A stretch of DNA of 31,124 nt from an uncultured Lachnospiraceae bacterium (lineage in GTDB: Bacteria > Bacillota > Clostridia > Lachnospirales > Lachnospiraceae): contig CAMPAP010000131.1 of the NCBI GenBank assembly GCA_946631935.1, positions 1 through 31,124 on the forward strand, written 5' to 3'. The notes beneath the pieces were generated by a model. That model had not been told where the DNA came from. It worked only from the letters and a program-made list of their open reading frames with translations, and did no database searches. Below, piece after piece: positions 15,139 through 22,444 of the stretch. The position numbers and the translations under genes were made by a program. Position 1 is the stretch's first letter. Each line of letters opens with the position of its first letter.

Positions 15139-15939
15139 TCAGGTGGAAAGAAGGATCCTGTCATTATCAAGATCTTCGCCGACTTTCTTTTTGAACTTGT
15201 CTATAAGGTCTGATGTTGACAGGGAGTCTCTTTCTTTTCCGCTTACGTCCAGCACGATATTTCCGTCATTCATCAGAAGCGTACGGTTTCCTATGGTCAG
15301 GGCCTGTTTCATGTTATGGGTTATCATCAGGCAGGTGATATTTCCCTCGGATACTATCTTTTTCGTAAGTTCGATGACTTTTTCCGCAGTGCCTGGGTCT
15401 AAAGCCGCCGTATGCTCATCAAGAAGCAGGAGCTTGGGAGTTACAATGGTTGCCATTAAAAGCGTAAGAGCCTGTCTCTGGCCTCCCGAGAGAAGACCCA
15501 CGGGATCTCTCATCCTGTCTTCAAGTCCCATCCCCAAAAGGGACAGCTTTTCACGGAAGTTTTTCTTATCCCTTGATGATATCCTGCTGAAGGGTGATGT
15601 GCCCTCCGAGGATCTGAGATATGCAAGGGCAATGTTTTCTTCTATGGACATGGAGGGTGCGGTACCTTTTAAAGGATCCTGGAACATCCTGCCTATTATA
15701 CGGCTCCTTTTGTGCTCCTCAAGGAAGGTGATGTCCTGTCCTCCCAGGAAAATATATCCTTCATCTACATAGAAAGATCCTGCAACGGCATTAAAGAGAG
15801 TGGACTTTCCGGCTCCGTTTGATCCGATGATGGTGATGAAATCGCCGTCCTTAACGCTTAAGGAAAGGTCTGATAATGCTTTCTTTTCGTTTACCGTACC
15901 CGGAGAGAAGGTTTTGCTGATGTTTTTTATCTCAAGCAT
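15139..15939 (-). CDS. ABC transporter ATP-binding protein (amino-acid type importer)
   Basis: A 266-residue ABC ATPase. It has Walker A GSNGAGKST (39-47), a Q-loop FQDPLKG, signature LSGGQRQALTL, Walker B LLLLDEHTAALDP and the switch histidine in CLMITHN. The DEHTAALDP form is typical of ATPases paired with LivH-like permeases and ABC_sub_bind proteins. It is the last gene of the three-gene importer operon; its ATG overlaps the permease end by 8 nt and is preceded by AGGAGG. Convergent with the DUF3048 gene. Confidence 0.9.
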   Translation of the reverse strand: MLEIKNISKTFSPGTVNEKKALSDLSLSVKDGDFITIIGSNGAGKSTLFNAVAGSFYVDEGYIFLGGQDITFLEEHKRSRIIGRMFQDPLKGTAPSMSIEENIALAYLRSSEGTSPFSRISSRDKKNFREKLSLLGMGLEDRMRDPVGLLSGGQRQALTLLMATIVTPKLLLLDEHTAALDPGTAEKVIELTKKIVSEGNITCLMITHNMKQALTIGNRTLLMNDGNIVLDVSGKERDSLSTSDLIDKFKKKVGEDLDNDRILLST

Positions 15940-16861
15940 TTTTATCTTCCTCCTTAGCAGCGAGTTTATTTGTTGCGAGTCTTTTTTTCCGCAGGAAAGA
16001 TGTCTGCTCCTTAATGGTGGGGAAAGCTATGGCAAAGGCTACAACAAGTGCGGTGATAAGCTTAAGCCCCTGTATGGGAACTACCTTTGTATAAAGCACT
16101 ACGGCATAGATGACTCTGTAAATGATGGAACCTGTTATTGCTGCGATCGCGCCTTTTCGTATGGATCTTTTACCAAGAACCGTCTCTCCTATGATGAGAC
16201 ATGCAAGTGCAATGACCACAATACCGGTTCCGCTGTTGATGTCTACGGTATTCTGATACTGGCCCACCATTGCTCCCGAAAGAGCTGTGAGGGCGTTTGC
16301 TATGCAGAGGGCAACGGTTGTGGTGAATCTGGGATTTACGGATGAAGCTCTTACCATATCGGGATTATCACCGGTAGCTCTTATGGAAAGCCCGAGTCTT
16401 GTGGACAGGAACCAGACCAGAAGGAGCGATGCGAAAAGAGTGATGATAAGAACCAAAACTATATCAGAAAATGATCCGAAGATACCCGTTTTTCTGAAGA
16501 GGGTAAAGATCGTTTCCGTCTTAAGGAGATTTACATTTGAACTCCATCCCATGACCATGAGATTGACGGTGTACAGTCCGAAGTTAGTGATGATACCTGC
16601 AAGGATCGAAGGGACACCGAACCTTGTCTGAAGCATTGCGGTGACAAAGCCCGCCAGAGCACCGGAGACCATTGCAACAGGTACTCCCAAAAATGGATGC
16701 GATGCAGCCGCCCATGTGACGGAAACCGCGGCTCCAAGTACAAAACATCCGTCAGTGGTAAGATCCGCGATATTGAGTATTCTGAAACTTAAAAAAAGTG
16801 CAAGAGGAACGGGAGCATATAAAAAACCCAGTTCCAGAGCTGTTTTTATTATGTAGAGCAA
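15932..16861 (-). CDS. ABC transporter permease (branched-chain/TrpY type)
   Basis: A 309-residue hydrophobic protein with about eight or nine predicted membrane helices, related to LivH/RbsC-like permeases. Visible elements include PLALFLSFRILNIADLTTDG and a TGDNPDMVRASSVN cytoplasmic loop that should contact the ATPase. It begins with TTG at 16861, preceded on the minus strand by GGAGG six bases away. The gene lies downstream of the binding-protein gene but is separated from it by a minus-strand terminator-like hairpin, so it is probably made in lower amount. A TATAAT on the minus strand at 16894-16889 might provide extra transcription, but no good -35 accompanies it. Confidence 0.88.
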   Translation of the reverse strand: MLYIIKTALELGFLYAPVPLALFLSFRILNIADLTTDGCFVLGAAVSVTWAAASHPFLGVPVAMVSGALAGFVTAMLQTRFGVPSILAGIITNFGLYTVNLMVMGWSSNVNLLKTETIFTLFRKTGIFGSFSDIVLVLIITLFASLLLVWFLSTRLGLSIRATGDNPDMVRASSVNPRFTTTVALCIANALTALSGAMVGQYQNTVDINSGTGIVVIALACLIIGETVLGKRSIRKGAIAAITGSIIYRVIYAVVLYTKVVPIQGLKLITALVVAFAIAFPTIKEQTSFLRKKRLATNKLAAKEEDKNA

Positions 16862-16898
16862 TACAAACCTCCATCAGGCGCATAGCGCATTATACAGT

Positions 16899-16940
16899 AA
16901 AAAATATCCGGCATTTTCACATAAGTAAAATGCCGGATAT
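16899..16940 (-). terminator. Terminator or attenuator inside the ABC operon
   Basis: On the minus strand ATATCCGGCATTTT and AAAATGCCGGATAT form a 14-bp stem (16940-16927 with 16917-16904) with a 9-nt loop, followed by six T residues (16904-16899). The plus strand lacks a T run after the stem, so the direction is clear. It lies between the binding protein and the permease and probably sets their ratio by partial termination. Confidence 0.85.
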
Positions 16941-16961
16941 ATTATATAACAAAATCAATAA

Positions 16962-17954
16962 TTATTCAGCAGAAGTGGTAACTTCTACAATTTCACCGTA
17001 AGCTGAAAATCCGCTGTAATCAAGGTTAAGTGCTGAAGCAGTCTCGGTATTTACAGTAACGATACCGCCCTCCATGGTATAGTAATCATTCATGTCTGCC
17101 ATTCCTGAGGTAACTGCCTGATAAGCAAGGTCTGCGGTTTTCTTTCCAAGCTCGGTATAATTTACACCGCATGTTGCAAACGCACCGTTTCTTACAAATG
17201 AATCGGCTCCGGCATAGTGAGGGATGCCTGCTGCTGCAAGATCTTCATAAATGGCGAGCTCTGCTGCCATGATGACATTGTCAGTGGGAGTGAAGATTGC
17301 ATCCACACCCTCTGCAATAAGAGAAGAAGCTGCCGCAACGACTTCATCGTTGGTTGCTGCTGTCTGCTCTGAGTAGGCAATTCCCTTAGAATCAAGGATC
17401 TCTTTTGCCTGTGCAATGGGAAGTGCTGAGTTGGTCTCTGAAAGGGAATAAAGAAGACCAACCTTTTTGATGGAAGGATTAGCTGTAAACATCATCTCCA
17501 TAACGGTCTTTGTGTCAAGCATGTCGCTTGTTCCTGTTACATTGTCGAATCCGGTAAGGCCTGCGCCCTCGGGATCTGAAATAGCCGCATATACAACAGG
17601 GGTCTTGGAAGACTCGGCGCTTGTTGCGGCAACCTGTGCAGCCATTGTTGCTATGGGAATGATAACACTGCATCCGTCAGCTACTGCCTGATCGGAGATC
17701 TGCTTTAATGTGCTCTGATCGTTCTGGCCGGAGTATACTTCATAAGTAATGGTTACTCCCTTTTCTGCAGCGATGCTGTCAAGCTCTGCGGTGATCGCAT
17801 TTGCTATCTCATCGAGAGAAGCATGATCCAGCTGTTTGATGACAGCGACCTTGATGGTGCCGTTGTCTGCGCTCTTTCCGCATCCTGTAACGGAGAAGAT
17901 CATAAAAGCAGCCATCATCATACAAAGTGCTTTTTTGAATACATTTTTTTTCAT
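16962..17954 (-). CDS. ABC transporter substrate-binding lipoprotein (ABC_sub_bind/TrpX-like)
   Basis: A 330-residue exported binding protein. The signal peptide ends SVTGC with Cys25 as lipid anchor. After that the IKVAVIKQLDHASLDEIANA start, SGQNDQSTLKQISDQAVADG, AISDPEGAGLTG and VDAIFTPTDN blocks fit the ABC_sub_bind family (PF04392), which contains TrpX-like tryptophan/tyrosine binding proteins. The substrate is inferred as an aromatic or other amino acid and is not proven. No T-box or other riboswitch was recognised in the short leader. It is the first gene of the minus-strand operon, with a strong promoter and a palindrome at the start site. Confidence 0.87.
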   Translation of the reverse strand: MKKNVFKKALCMMMAAFMIFSVTGCGKSADNGTIKVAVIKQLDHASLDEIANAITAELDSIAAEKGVTITYEVYSGQNDQSTLKQISDQAVADGCSVIIPIATMAAQVAATSAESSKTPVVYAAISDPEGAGLTGFDNVTGTSDMLDTKTVMEMMFTANPSIKKVGLLYSLSETNSALPIAQAKEILDSKGIAYSEQTAATNDEVVAAASSLIAEGVDAIFTPTDNVIMAAELAIYEDLAAAGIPHYAGADSFVRNGAFATCGVNYTELGKKTADLAYQAVTSGMADMNDYYTMEGGIVTVNTETASALNLDYSGFSAYGEIVEVTTSAE

Positions 17955-17996
17955 AATTGCTCCCTATTTCCTTTCTGCCTTTGGGGCACTCCTCAA

Positions 17997-18022
17997 AGTG
18001 TTTATAATTATTCATAAACACT
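17997..18022. promoter_or_regulatory. Palindrome at the ABC operon start site (operator candidate)
   Basis: AGTGTTTAT (17997-18005) and ATAAACACT (18014-18022) are perfect 9-bp inverted arms around 8 nt. The element starts within a few bases of the predicted transcription start of the ABC operon, a classical repressor position. An RNA hairpin is the alternative. There is no T run, so it is not a terminator. Confidence 0.55.
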
Positions 18023-18030
18023 GATTAAAG

Positions 18031-18059
18031 ATAATACATCCAAGAGGTCTGTTCGTCAA
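18031..18059 (-). promoter_or_regulatory. Sigma-A promoter of the ABC importer operon
   Basis: Read on the minus strand, TTGACG (18059-18054) and TATTAT (18036-18031) are 17 nt apart. Start site expected near 18025, leader about 70 nt, with GGGAG before the ATG at 17954. Confidence 0.75.
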
Positions 18060-18067
18060 TTATTATC

Positions 18068-18096
18068 TTGCGGGGTTATGATTATAGATATACAAT
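18068..18096 (+). promoter_or_regulatory. Promoter of metY-galK
   Basis: TTGCGG (18068-18073) and TACAAT (18091-18096) are separated by 17 nt. The leader is about 78 nt, too short for an S-box (SAM-I) riboswitch, and none was recognised. Confidence 0.5.
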
Positions 18097-18102
18097 GAAA
18101 TC

Positions 18103-18116
18103 TGTGTATATACACA
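18103..18116. promoter_or_regulatory. Perfect 14-bp palindrome at the metY start site
   Basis: TGTGTATATACACA is its own reverse complement and sits at the expected +1 of metY. A second dyad, TTTCA-gata-TGAAA, follows at 18122-18135. Both are operator candidates; the cognate regulator is unknown. Confidence 0.5.
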
Positions 18117-18148
18117 AAAAGTTTCAGATATGAAATAAAATACATAGA

Positions 18149-18168
18149 CCGATCTGAAAAAAGATCGG
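18149..18168 (+). promoter_or_regulatory. Leader hairpin next to the metY ribosome binding site
   Basis: CCGATCT (18149-18155) pairs with AGATCGG (18162-18168) across a 6-nt A-rich loop, ending 3 nt before GGAGG at 18172-18176. It could affect translation initiation or simply protect the RNA. No T run follows. Confidence 0.45.
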
Positions 18169-18180
18169 ACCGGAGGAAGT

Positions 18181-19449
18181 ATGAGACAGGAAACAAAGTG
18201 TATCCAGGCAGGATATGAACCTAAAAACGGCGAATCCAGAATGATCCCCATAATCCAGAGCACCACATTTAAATATGATACCAGTGAGGATATGGGAAAG
18301 CTGTTTGATCTTGAGGCCAGCGGTTATTTTTACACAAGGCTTCAGAATCCGACCAATGATCTTGTTGCAGCCAAGATTGCCGCATTAGAGGGCGGAACAG
18401 CTGCAATGCTCACAAGCTCCGGTCAGGCTGCCAATATGTTTGCGGTGTTCAATATTGCAAATTGCGGAGACCATATCATTTCATCATCATCGATATATGG
18501 CGGAACCTTCAATCTTTTTAATGTGACCATGAGGAAGATGGGTATTGATTTTACCTTCATTTCTCCCGATGCTTCGGAAGAAGAGATTCAGGCAGCGTTT
18601 AAGCCAAACACCAAGGCAATCTTCGGTGAGACTATAGCAAATCCCGCACTTACGGTGTTTGATTTTGAAAAATTTGCAGGGGTAGCCCACAAAAACGGTG
18701 TTCCCCTTATTGTTGACAATACCTTTGCAACTCCAATCAATTGCAGACCTTTTGAGTGGGGTGCAGATATAGTCACACATTCGACCACTAAGTACATGGA
18801 CGGTCATGATGTGGCTGTGGGCGGATGCATCGTTGATTCCGGAAAATTTGACTGGATGGCACATGCTGACAAGTTCCCGGGACTGTGCACCCCGGATGAG
18901 AGCTACCACGGTATAACTTATGCGGAGAGATTCGGAAAAGAGGGAGCTTTTATCACCAAGGCGACTGCGCAGCTTATGAGAGATATGGGTGCGATCCAGT
19001 CTCCCCAGAACGCATTTTACCTGAATATGGGACTTGAATCCCTTGCGGTCAGAATGCCAAGACACTGTGAGAATGCTTTAAAAGCAGCCCGCTTTCTTAA
19101 GTCCAGCGATAAGGTTTCATGGATCACTTATCCGGGACTTGAGGGAGACAAGTACTACGAACTTGCAAAAAAATATATGCCTTCCGGAACCTGCGGCGTC
19201 ATTTCTTTCGGAATAGAAGGAGGAAGGACTGCAGCCGAGAGCTTTATGAAGAAATTAAAGGTTGCGATGATCGCAACACATGTAGCTGATGCACACACAT
19301 GTGTCCTTCACCCGGCATCTTCAACACACAGACAGCTTTCGGATGAGGAGCTCATTGCAGCAGGCGTAGGCCCCGATCTTATAAGATTAAGCGTCGGTCT
19401 CGAGAATGCGGACGATATCATTGAAGATCTTAAACAGGCACTCGGATAA
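18181..19449 (+). CDS. metY: O-acetylhomoserine sulfhydrylase (PLP-dependent)
   Basis: A 422-residue cystathionine-gamma-synthase-family enzyme of the MetY/CysD type, which makes homocysteine or methionine from O-acetylhomoserine and sulfide or methanethiol. The motif YTRLQNPTNDLVAAKIAALE, the aspartate of LIVDNTFATP and the PLP lysine Lys204 in HSTTKYMDGHD are present, as are C-terminal THVADAHTCVLHPASSTHRQ and RLSVGLENADDI. Its length of about 420 residues is typical of MetY and longer than MetB/MetC. GGAGG precedes ATG 18181. It is divergent from the ABC operon and followed after 19 nt by galK. Confidence 0.92.
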   Translation: MRQETKCIQAGYEPKNGESRMIPIIQSTTFKYDTSEDMGKLFDLEASGYFYTRLQNPTNDLVAAKIAALEGGTAAMLTSSGQAANMFAVFNIANCGDHIISSSSIYGGTFNLFNVTMRKMGIDFTFISPDASEEEIQAAFKPNTKAIFGETIANPALTVFDFEKFAGVAHKNGVPLIVDNTFATPINCRPFEWGADIVTHSTTKYMDGHDVAVGGCIVDSGKFDWMAHADKFPGLCTPDESYHGITYAERFGKEGAFITKATAQLMRDMGAIQSPQNAFYLNMGLESLAVRMPRHCENALKAARFLKSSDKVSWITYPGLEGDKYYELAKKYMPSGTCGVISFGIEGGRTAAESFMKKLKVAMIATHVADAHTCVLHPASSTHRQLSDEELIAAGVGPDLIRLSVGLENADDIIEDLKQALG

Positions 19450-19468
19450 CTGAGAAAACGGAGACTGT

Positions 19469-20653
19469 ATGGAGAGCGTTCAGGAAATAAAAAACCGGAT
19501 ACTTAAGGAATTTGCCGATAAATACGGTTCATCTGAGGGAGCCCGTGTCTTTTTTGCCCCCGGAAGAGTCAATCTCATAGGGGAACATACCGATTATAAC
19601 GGAGGACATGTTTTCCCCTGTGCTCTTACCATCGGCACTTACGGGGCGGTAAAAAAGAGGGATGACAGAAGGCTCAGATTCTATTCAATGAATTTTGAGG
19701 ACAAAGGAGTCATCGAATCATCCTTGGATGATATAAAACCTCTTCATGAGAATGAGTGGACGGCATATCCAAAGGGAATGATATGGACCTTCGGAGAAAA
19801 GGGATACAGGATAGAGACGGGATTTGACCTTGTTCTTTACGGAAATATCCCAAACGGATCGGGCCTTAGTTCGTCGGCATCGGTTGAGGTTTTAACCGGA
19901 GTGATCCTCAGGGAACTTTACGGGTTTTCCGGTATCACCAATCAGGATATCGCACTTTTCGGACAGTATTCCGAGAATAAATACAACGGCGTTAACTGCG
20001 GGATCATGGACCAGTTTGCCATTGCAATGGGAAAAAAGGACAGCGCCATCTTCCTTGATACCGCAACCCTCCAGTATGAATATGCTCCCATAAAGCTTCA
20101 CGGAGCATCTTTAGTGATAGTCTGCTCCAACAAAAAAAGAGGACTCGGGGACTCCAAATACAATGAAAGAAGAAGCGAGTGCGAAAAGGCTCTAAGTGAG
20201 ATCCAAAAACTTGTTGATGTAAAGAGCCTTGGCGAACTTGACGAGCCTACTTTTGAAAAGGTAAAGACTCTTATAAGGGATGATGCGGGATGTAAGAGAG
20301 CGCGCCATGCCGTGTATGAAAACAGAAGGACAATAAGCGCGGTTGAAGCTCTTAAAAAAGGTGATATCGCCACATTCGGACAGCTTATGAATGCCTCCCA
20401 TGAATCCCTGAGGGATGATTATGAAGTCACGGGGCCTGAACTTGATACACTCTTTGACGAAGCAAGAAAGATCCCCGGAGTCATCGGTTCAAGGATGACC
20501 GGAGCGGGGTTTGGCGGATGTACGGTGAATATAGTCAAGGATGATAATGTTGATGAATTTATAGAAAAAGTCGGAAAAGCATACCTTGAAAAAATAGGAT
20601 ATGCCGCTGATTTTTATGTGGTAAGTATCGGGGACGGCCCCTGTGAAGTATAG
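19469..20653 (+). CDS. galK: Galactokinase
   Basis: A 394-residue GHMP kinase that phosphorylates galactose to galactose-1-phosphate in the Leloir pathway. The galactokinase signature GRVNLIGEHTDYNGG starts at residue 32, the ATP-binding PNGSGLSSSASVEV is near 128-142, and the third GHMP motif is GSRMTGAGFGGCTVN near 345. No galT, galE or galactose regulator is adjacent, so partners lie elsewhere. The 19-nt gap after metY, with no visible promoter, implies cotranscription. It ends only 6 nt before the end of the convergent minus-strand gene, with no terminator between them. Confidence 0.96.
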   Translation: MESVQEIKNRILKEFADKYGSSEGARVFFAPGRVNLIGEHTDYNGGHVFPCALTIGTYGAVKKRDDRRLRFYSMNFEDKGVIESSLDDIKPLHENEWTAYPKGMIWTFGEKGYRIETGFDLVLYGNIPNGSGLSSSASVEVLTGVILRELYGFSGITNQDIALFGQYSENKYNGVNCGIMDQFAIAMGKKDSAIFLDTATLQYEYAPIKLHGASLVIVCSNKKRGLGDSKYNERRSECEKALSEIQKLVDVKSLGELDEPTFEKVKTLIRDDAGCKRARHAVYENRRTISAVEALKKGDIATFGQLMNASHESLRDDYEVTGPELDTLFDEARKIPGVIGSRMTGAGFGGCTVNIVKDDNVDEFIEKVGKAYLEKIGYAADFYVVSIGDGPCEV

Positions 20654-20659
20654 GTAGTA

Positions 20660-21262
20660 TCAGTTTTCATCAAGATATCGTAAAATAACGGACCTGCTTG
20701 TTGCATTAAGAGTTTCGGCAACTTCTCTGAGCCCGGATATCTTTTCGGGAGTATTGTTTTCTTTGTAATAAGCAGCCAGCCTTTTGTAAACACTGGTTAC
20801 GTCTGCGTGTATGCGGACCTGCTCTTCAAGTATGGGAACGGCTTCTTTTGCATAACCGTTTTCCCAGAGGATATCGGCCCATTTTTCGTAGGTCTGCACC
20901 AAAAGGGTGAACCTGTCATCATAGGAAGTAAGAACCGGGAGATTAGCGACTCCGTAGCGAAGCTTAAGATCGGTGTTTGTTATGCCTGTCAGGTTAACGA
21001 TCTTTTCCTTTTTAAGCTCTTCGATGATGCGTCTGCAGTCTGCAATCTCTTCATTTTCCGGCATCAGATCCATAGGGAAGGCACTTGTGTCCGGAGTTAT
21101 GTATATAAGATCATCGAGAGGCTTCTTCCTTGTTTCATTAGCCTTTCGTTCTTTTTCCCAGAAGGCAGCCCGGGAGGATTCGTCAATATTTCGGTTTCTT
21201 CTTATGGCATGTCTGATGACTAAGATGAGTATTATGAAACTTGCAAAGAAAGGGTACTTCAT
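20660..21262 (-). CDS. Membrane-anchored helical-repeat (TPR-like) protein of unknown function
   Basis: A 200-residue protein that I do not recognise by name. An N-terminal membrane helix (about residues 5-18, FFASFIILILVIRH) is followed by a basic stretch, so it is probably a bitopic protein with the bulk in the cytoplasm. Residues about 110-195 are helical with a TPR-like spacing (YEKWADILWENGYAKEAVPI, then VYKRLAAYYKENNTPEKISG). Two overlapping plus-strand frames here have Ser/Phe-rich compositions typical of antisense shadows, so the minus frame is taken as real. It is convergent with galK and divergent from the five-gene unit starting at 21306. A GGGAAG lies 9 nt before its ATG. Confidence 0.65.
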   Translation of the reverse strand: MKYPFFASFIILILVIRHAIRRNRNIDESSRAAFWEKERKANETRKKPLDDLIYITPDTSAFPMDLMPENEEIADCRRIIEELKKEKIVNLTGITNTDLKLRYGVANLPVLTSYDDRFTLLVQTYEKWADILWENGYAKEAVPILEEQVRIHADVTSVYKRLAAYYKENNTPEKISGLREVAETLNATSRSVILRYLDEN

Positions 21263-21270
21263 ACTATAAT
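21241..21270 (+). promoter_or_regulatory. Promoter of the five-gene rsmA unit
   Basis: TTGCAA (21241-21246) and a consensus TATAAT (21265-21270) are spaced by 18 nt. The -35 box lies inside the first codons of the divergent minus-strand gene. The leader would be about 30 nt to the ATG at 21306. Confidence 0.6.
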
Positions 21271-21305
21271 ACTTCCCAAAATACGATTAAGAGGGCATTT
21301 GCACC

Positions 21306-21413
21306 ATGATGAATTTTCACAGCCGTAAAACAAAAAAGATCTTTGCAGCCGTAATTGTGATCATACTTGCGATAGCAATGCTTGTTCCGATTATAGCATC
21401 AGCCCTTGTCTGA
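21306..21413 (+). CDS. 35-residue single-helix membrane peptide
   Basis: A short frame starting with two ATG codons (21306 and 21309) encodes a basic head, SRKTKK, followed by one continuous hydrophobic helix of about 22 residues (IFAAVIVIILAIAMLVPIIA) and a stop at 21411-21413. AGAGGG upstream is at usable distance and a consensus -10 is nearby. It falls between a promoter and the downstream gene, 32 nt before ATG 21446, so it is the first gene of the unit. Charge bias predicts the N-terminus inside. Function unknown; the size and plan recall small membrane regulators, but that is inference. Confidence 0.6.
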   Translation: MMNFHSRKTKKIFAAVIVIILAIAMLVPIIASALV

Positions 21414-21445
21414 TTCAATTGTCAGAGGCGCCGGAGAATAAATCT

Positions 21446-21922
21446 ATGAACGAAAAAAATGGCGCGGATTCAGGCTGCGCCTTGTTTTTTATTATGACAA
21501 AGGGCTATGCCGGATCCTATGGAGCGGCCCTAAAATGCATGGAAAGAAAGACATGCCCCGACGGTTTCAGGGAAGATATCTGGATCAGACTTAAGGCATG
21601 GGCTGAGCGGATCCTTGATACATATGATGATTCCCACATGGCAGGAAGCATCCATGAAGCCTTATGGGAAATAGGAAAAGAAGGTTTTGGCTTTAAAGTA
21701 AATCTTAGGGATATACCTGTTGAACAGGAAGCTGTCGAGATAGCGGAAGCCCTGGATCTTAATATATACGATCTGGCCTCTTCGGATTTTGAAGCCGCCG
21801 TTTTCGGACCGGATATTCCGGAAGGGTATTCGATCATAGGATATGCAAAAAAAGGCCGCGACAAGCTGCTCATAAACGGGGATGAGGTCTCGTATCTGAA
21901 CAGGCCGCCATCGCAGACCTGA
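21446..21922 (+). CDS. Stand-alone PurM/HypE C-terminal-domain-like protein
   Basis: A 158-residue protein. Parts of it resemble the C-terminal domain of AIR-synthase-related (PurM/HypE/ThiL-fold) proteins: GSIHEALWEIGKEGFGFKV near residues 68-86 matches the family pattern G-G-x-x-x-ALWE-x-x-x-x-x-G-x-G-x-x-V; DIPVEQEAVEIAEALDLNIY follows as in the family; and a GYAKKGRDKLLINGDEVSYL end corresponds to the last strand. The usual N-terminal ATP-binding half is missing, so kinase or ligase activity is unlikely. ATG 21446 (GGAGA upstream) is chosen over TTG 21419. The similarity is from memory and needs a profile search. Confidence 0.5.
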   Translation: MNEKNGADSGCALFFIMTKGYAGSYGAALKCMERKTCPDGFREDIWIRLKAWAERILDTYDDSHMAGSIHEALWEIGKEGFGFKVNLRDIPVEQEAVEIAEALDLNIYDLASSDFEAAVFGPDIPEGYSIIGYAKKGRDKLLINGDEVSYLNRPPSQT

Positions 21923-21955
21923 TGATAAACAGTGACAAAAAGGAGATCATGTCAT

Positions 21956-22444
21956 ATGGAGTTTAGAGAAGAATTACTCAGGATCATTGAAAAGAACAGC
22001 CGTATAGACACAAAGGAACTGGCGGTCATCATGGGTGTTACTGAAGAGTCCGTCATAGAGGAATTAAAAGCTCTTGAGGAAGAAGGAACCATCTGCGGTT
22101 ATCATACGATGATAAACTGGGATAACCTTTCAACCGAAAAGGTCACGGCTCTTATTGAGGTCAAGGTCACTCCCCAGAGAGGACAGGGCTTTGACAACAT
22201 TGCAGAGCGTATTTACAAATACCCCGAAGTCGAGAGTGTTTACCTTATGGCAGGAACCTATGACCTGATGGTAATCCTGGAAGGAAAGACGATCAGAGAG
22301 GTTTCCGGATTCGTTGCCGAAAAGCTTTCGGCACTTGATACCGTAACCGCAACGGCAACTCATTTTATTCTTAAGAAGTACAAGGACCACGGAACCATCC
22401 TTGCAAGAAAAGAAGAAGATTCAAGGGAGATTATCACACCATGA
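21956..22444 (+). CDS. Lrp/AsnC-family transcriptional regulator
   Basis: A 162-residue regulator. The N-terminal winged helix (EELLRIIEKNSRIDTKELAV, then VTEESVIEELKALEEEGTIC) is followed by a RAM effector domain (KVTALIEVKVTPQRG, YLMAGTYDLMVILEG). The family binds amino acids as octamers and controls amino-acid metabolism. AGGAG at 21941-21945 supports ATG 21956; a GTG at 21932 is in frame but less well placed. The stop overlaps the ATG of the aminotransferase gene in ATGA, so translation is coupled and the aminotransferase is a plausible target. Confidence 0.9.
   Translation: MEFREELLRIIEKNSRIDTKELAVIMGVTEESVIEELKALEEEGTICGYHTMINWDNLSTEKVTALIEVKVTPQRGQGFDNIAERIYKYPEVESVYLMAGTYDLMVILEGKTIREVSGFVAEKLSALDTVTATATHFILKKYKDHGTILARKEEDSREIITP

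Noticed and set aside
15143..16345. Long plus-strand frames opposite the ABC ATPase and permease
   Set aside because: The minus strand shows all ABC motifs in frame; the plus frames are Ser/Phe-rich or Cys-rich shadows without start signals.
17955..18180. T-box or S-box riboswitch ahead of the ABC operon or metY
   Set aside because: Both leaders are under about 80 nt and lack the conserved T-box or SAM-I core sequences.
20807..21269. Two plus-strand frames opposite the 200-residue membrane protein
   Set aside because: They overlap each other in different frames and have shadow composition; the minus frame has a start site and a sensible membrane helix.
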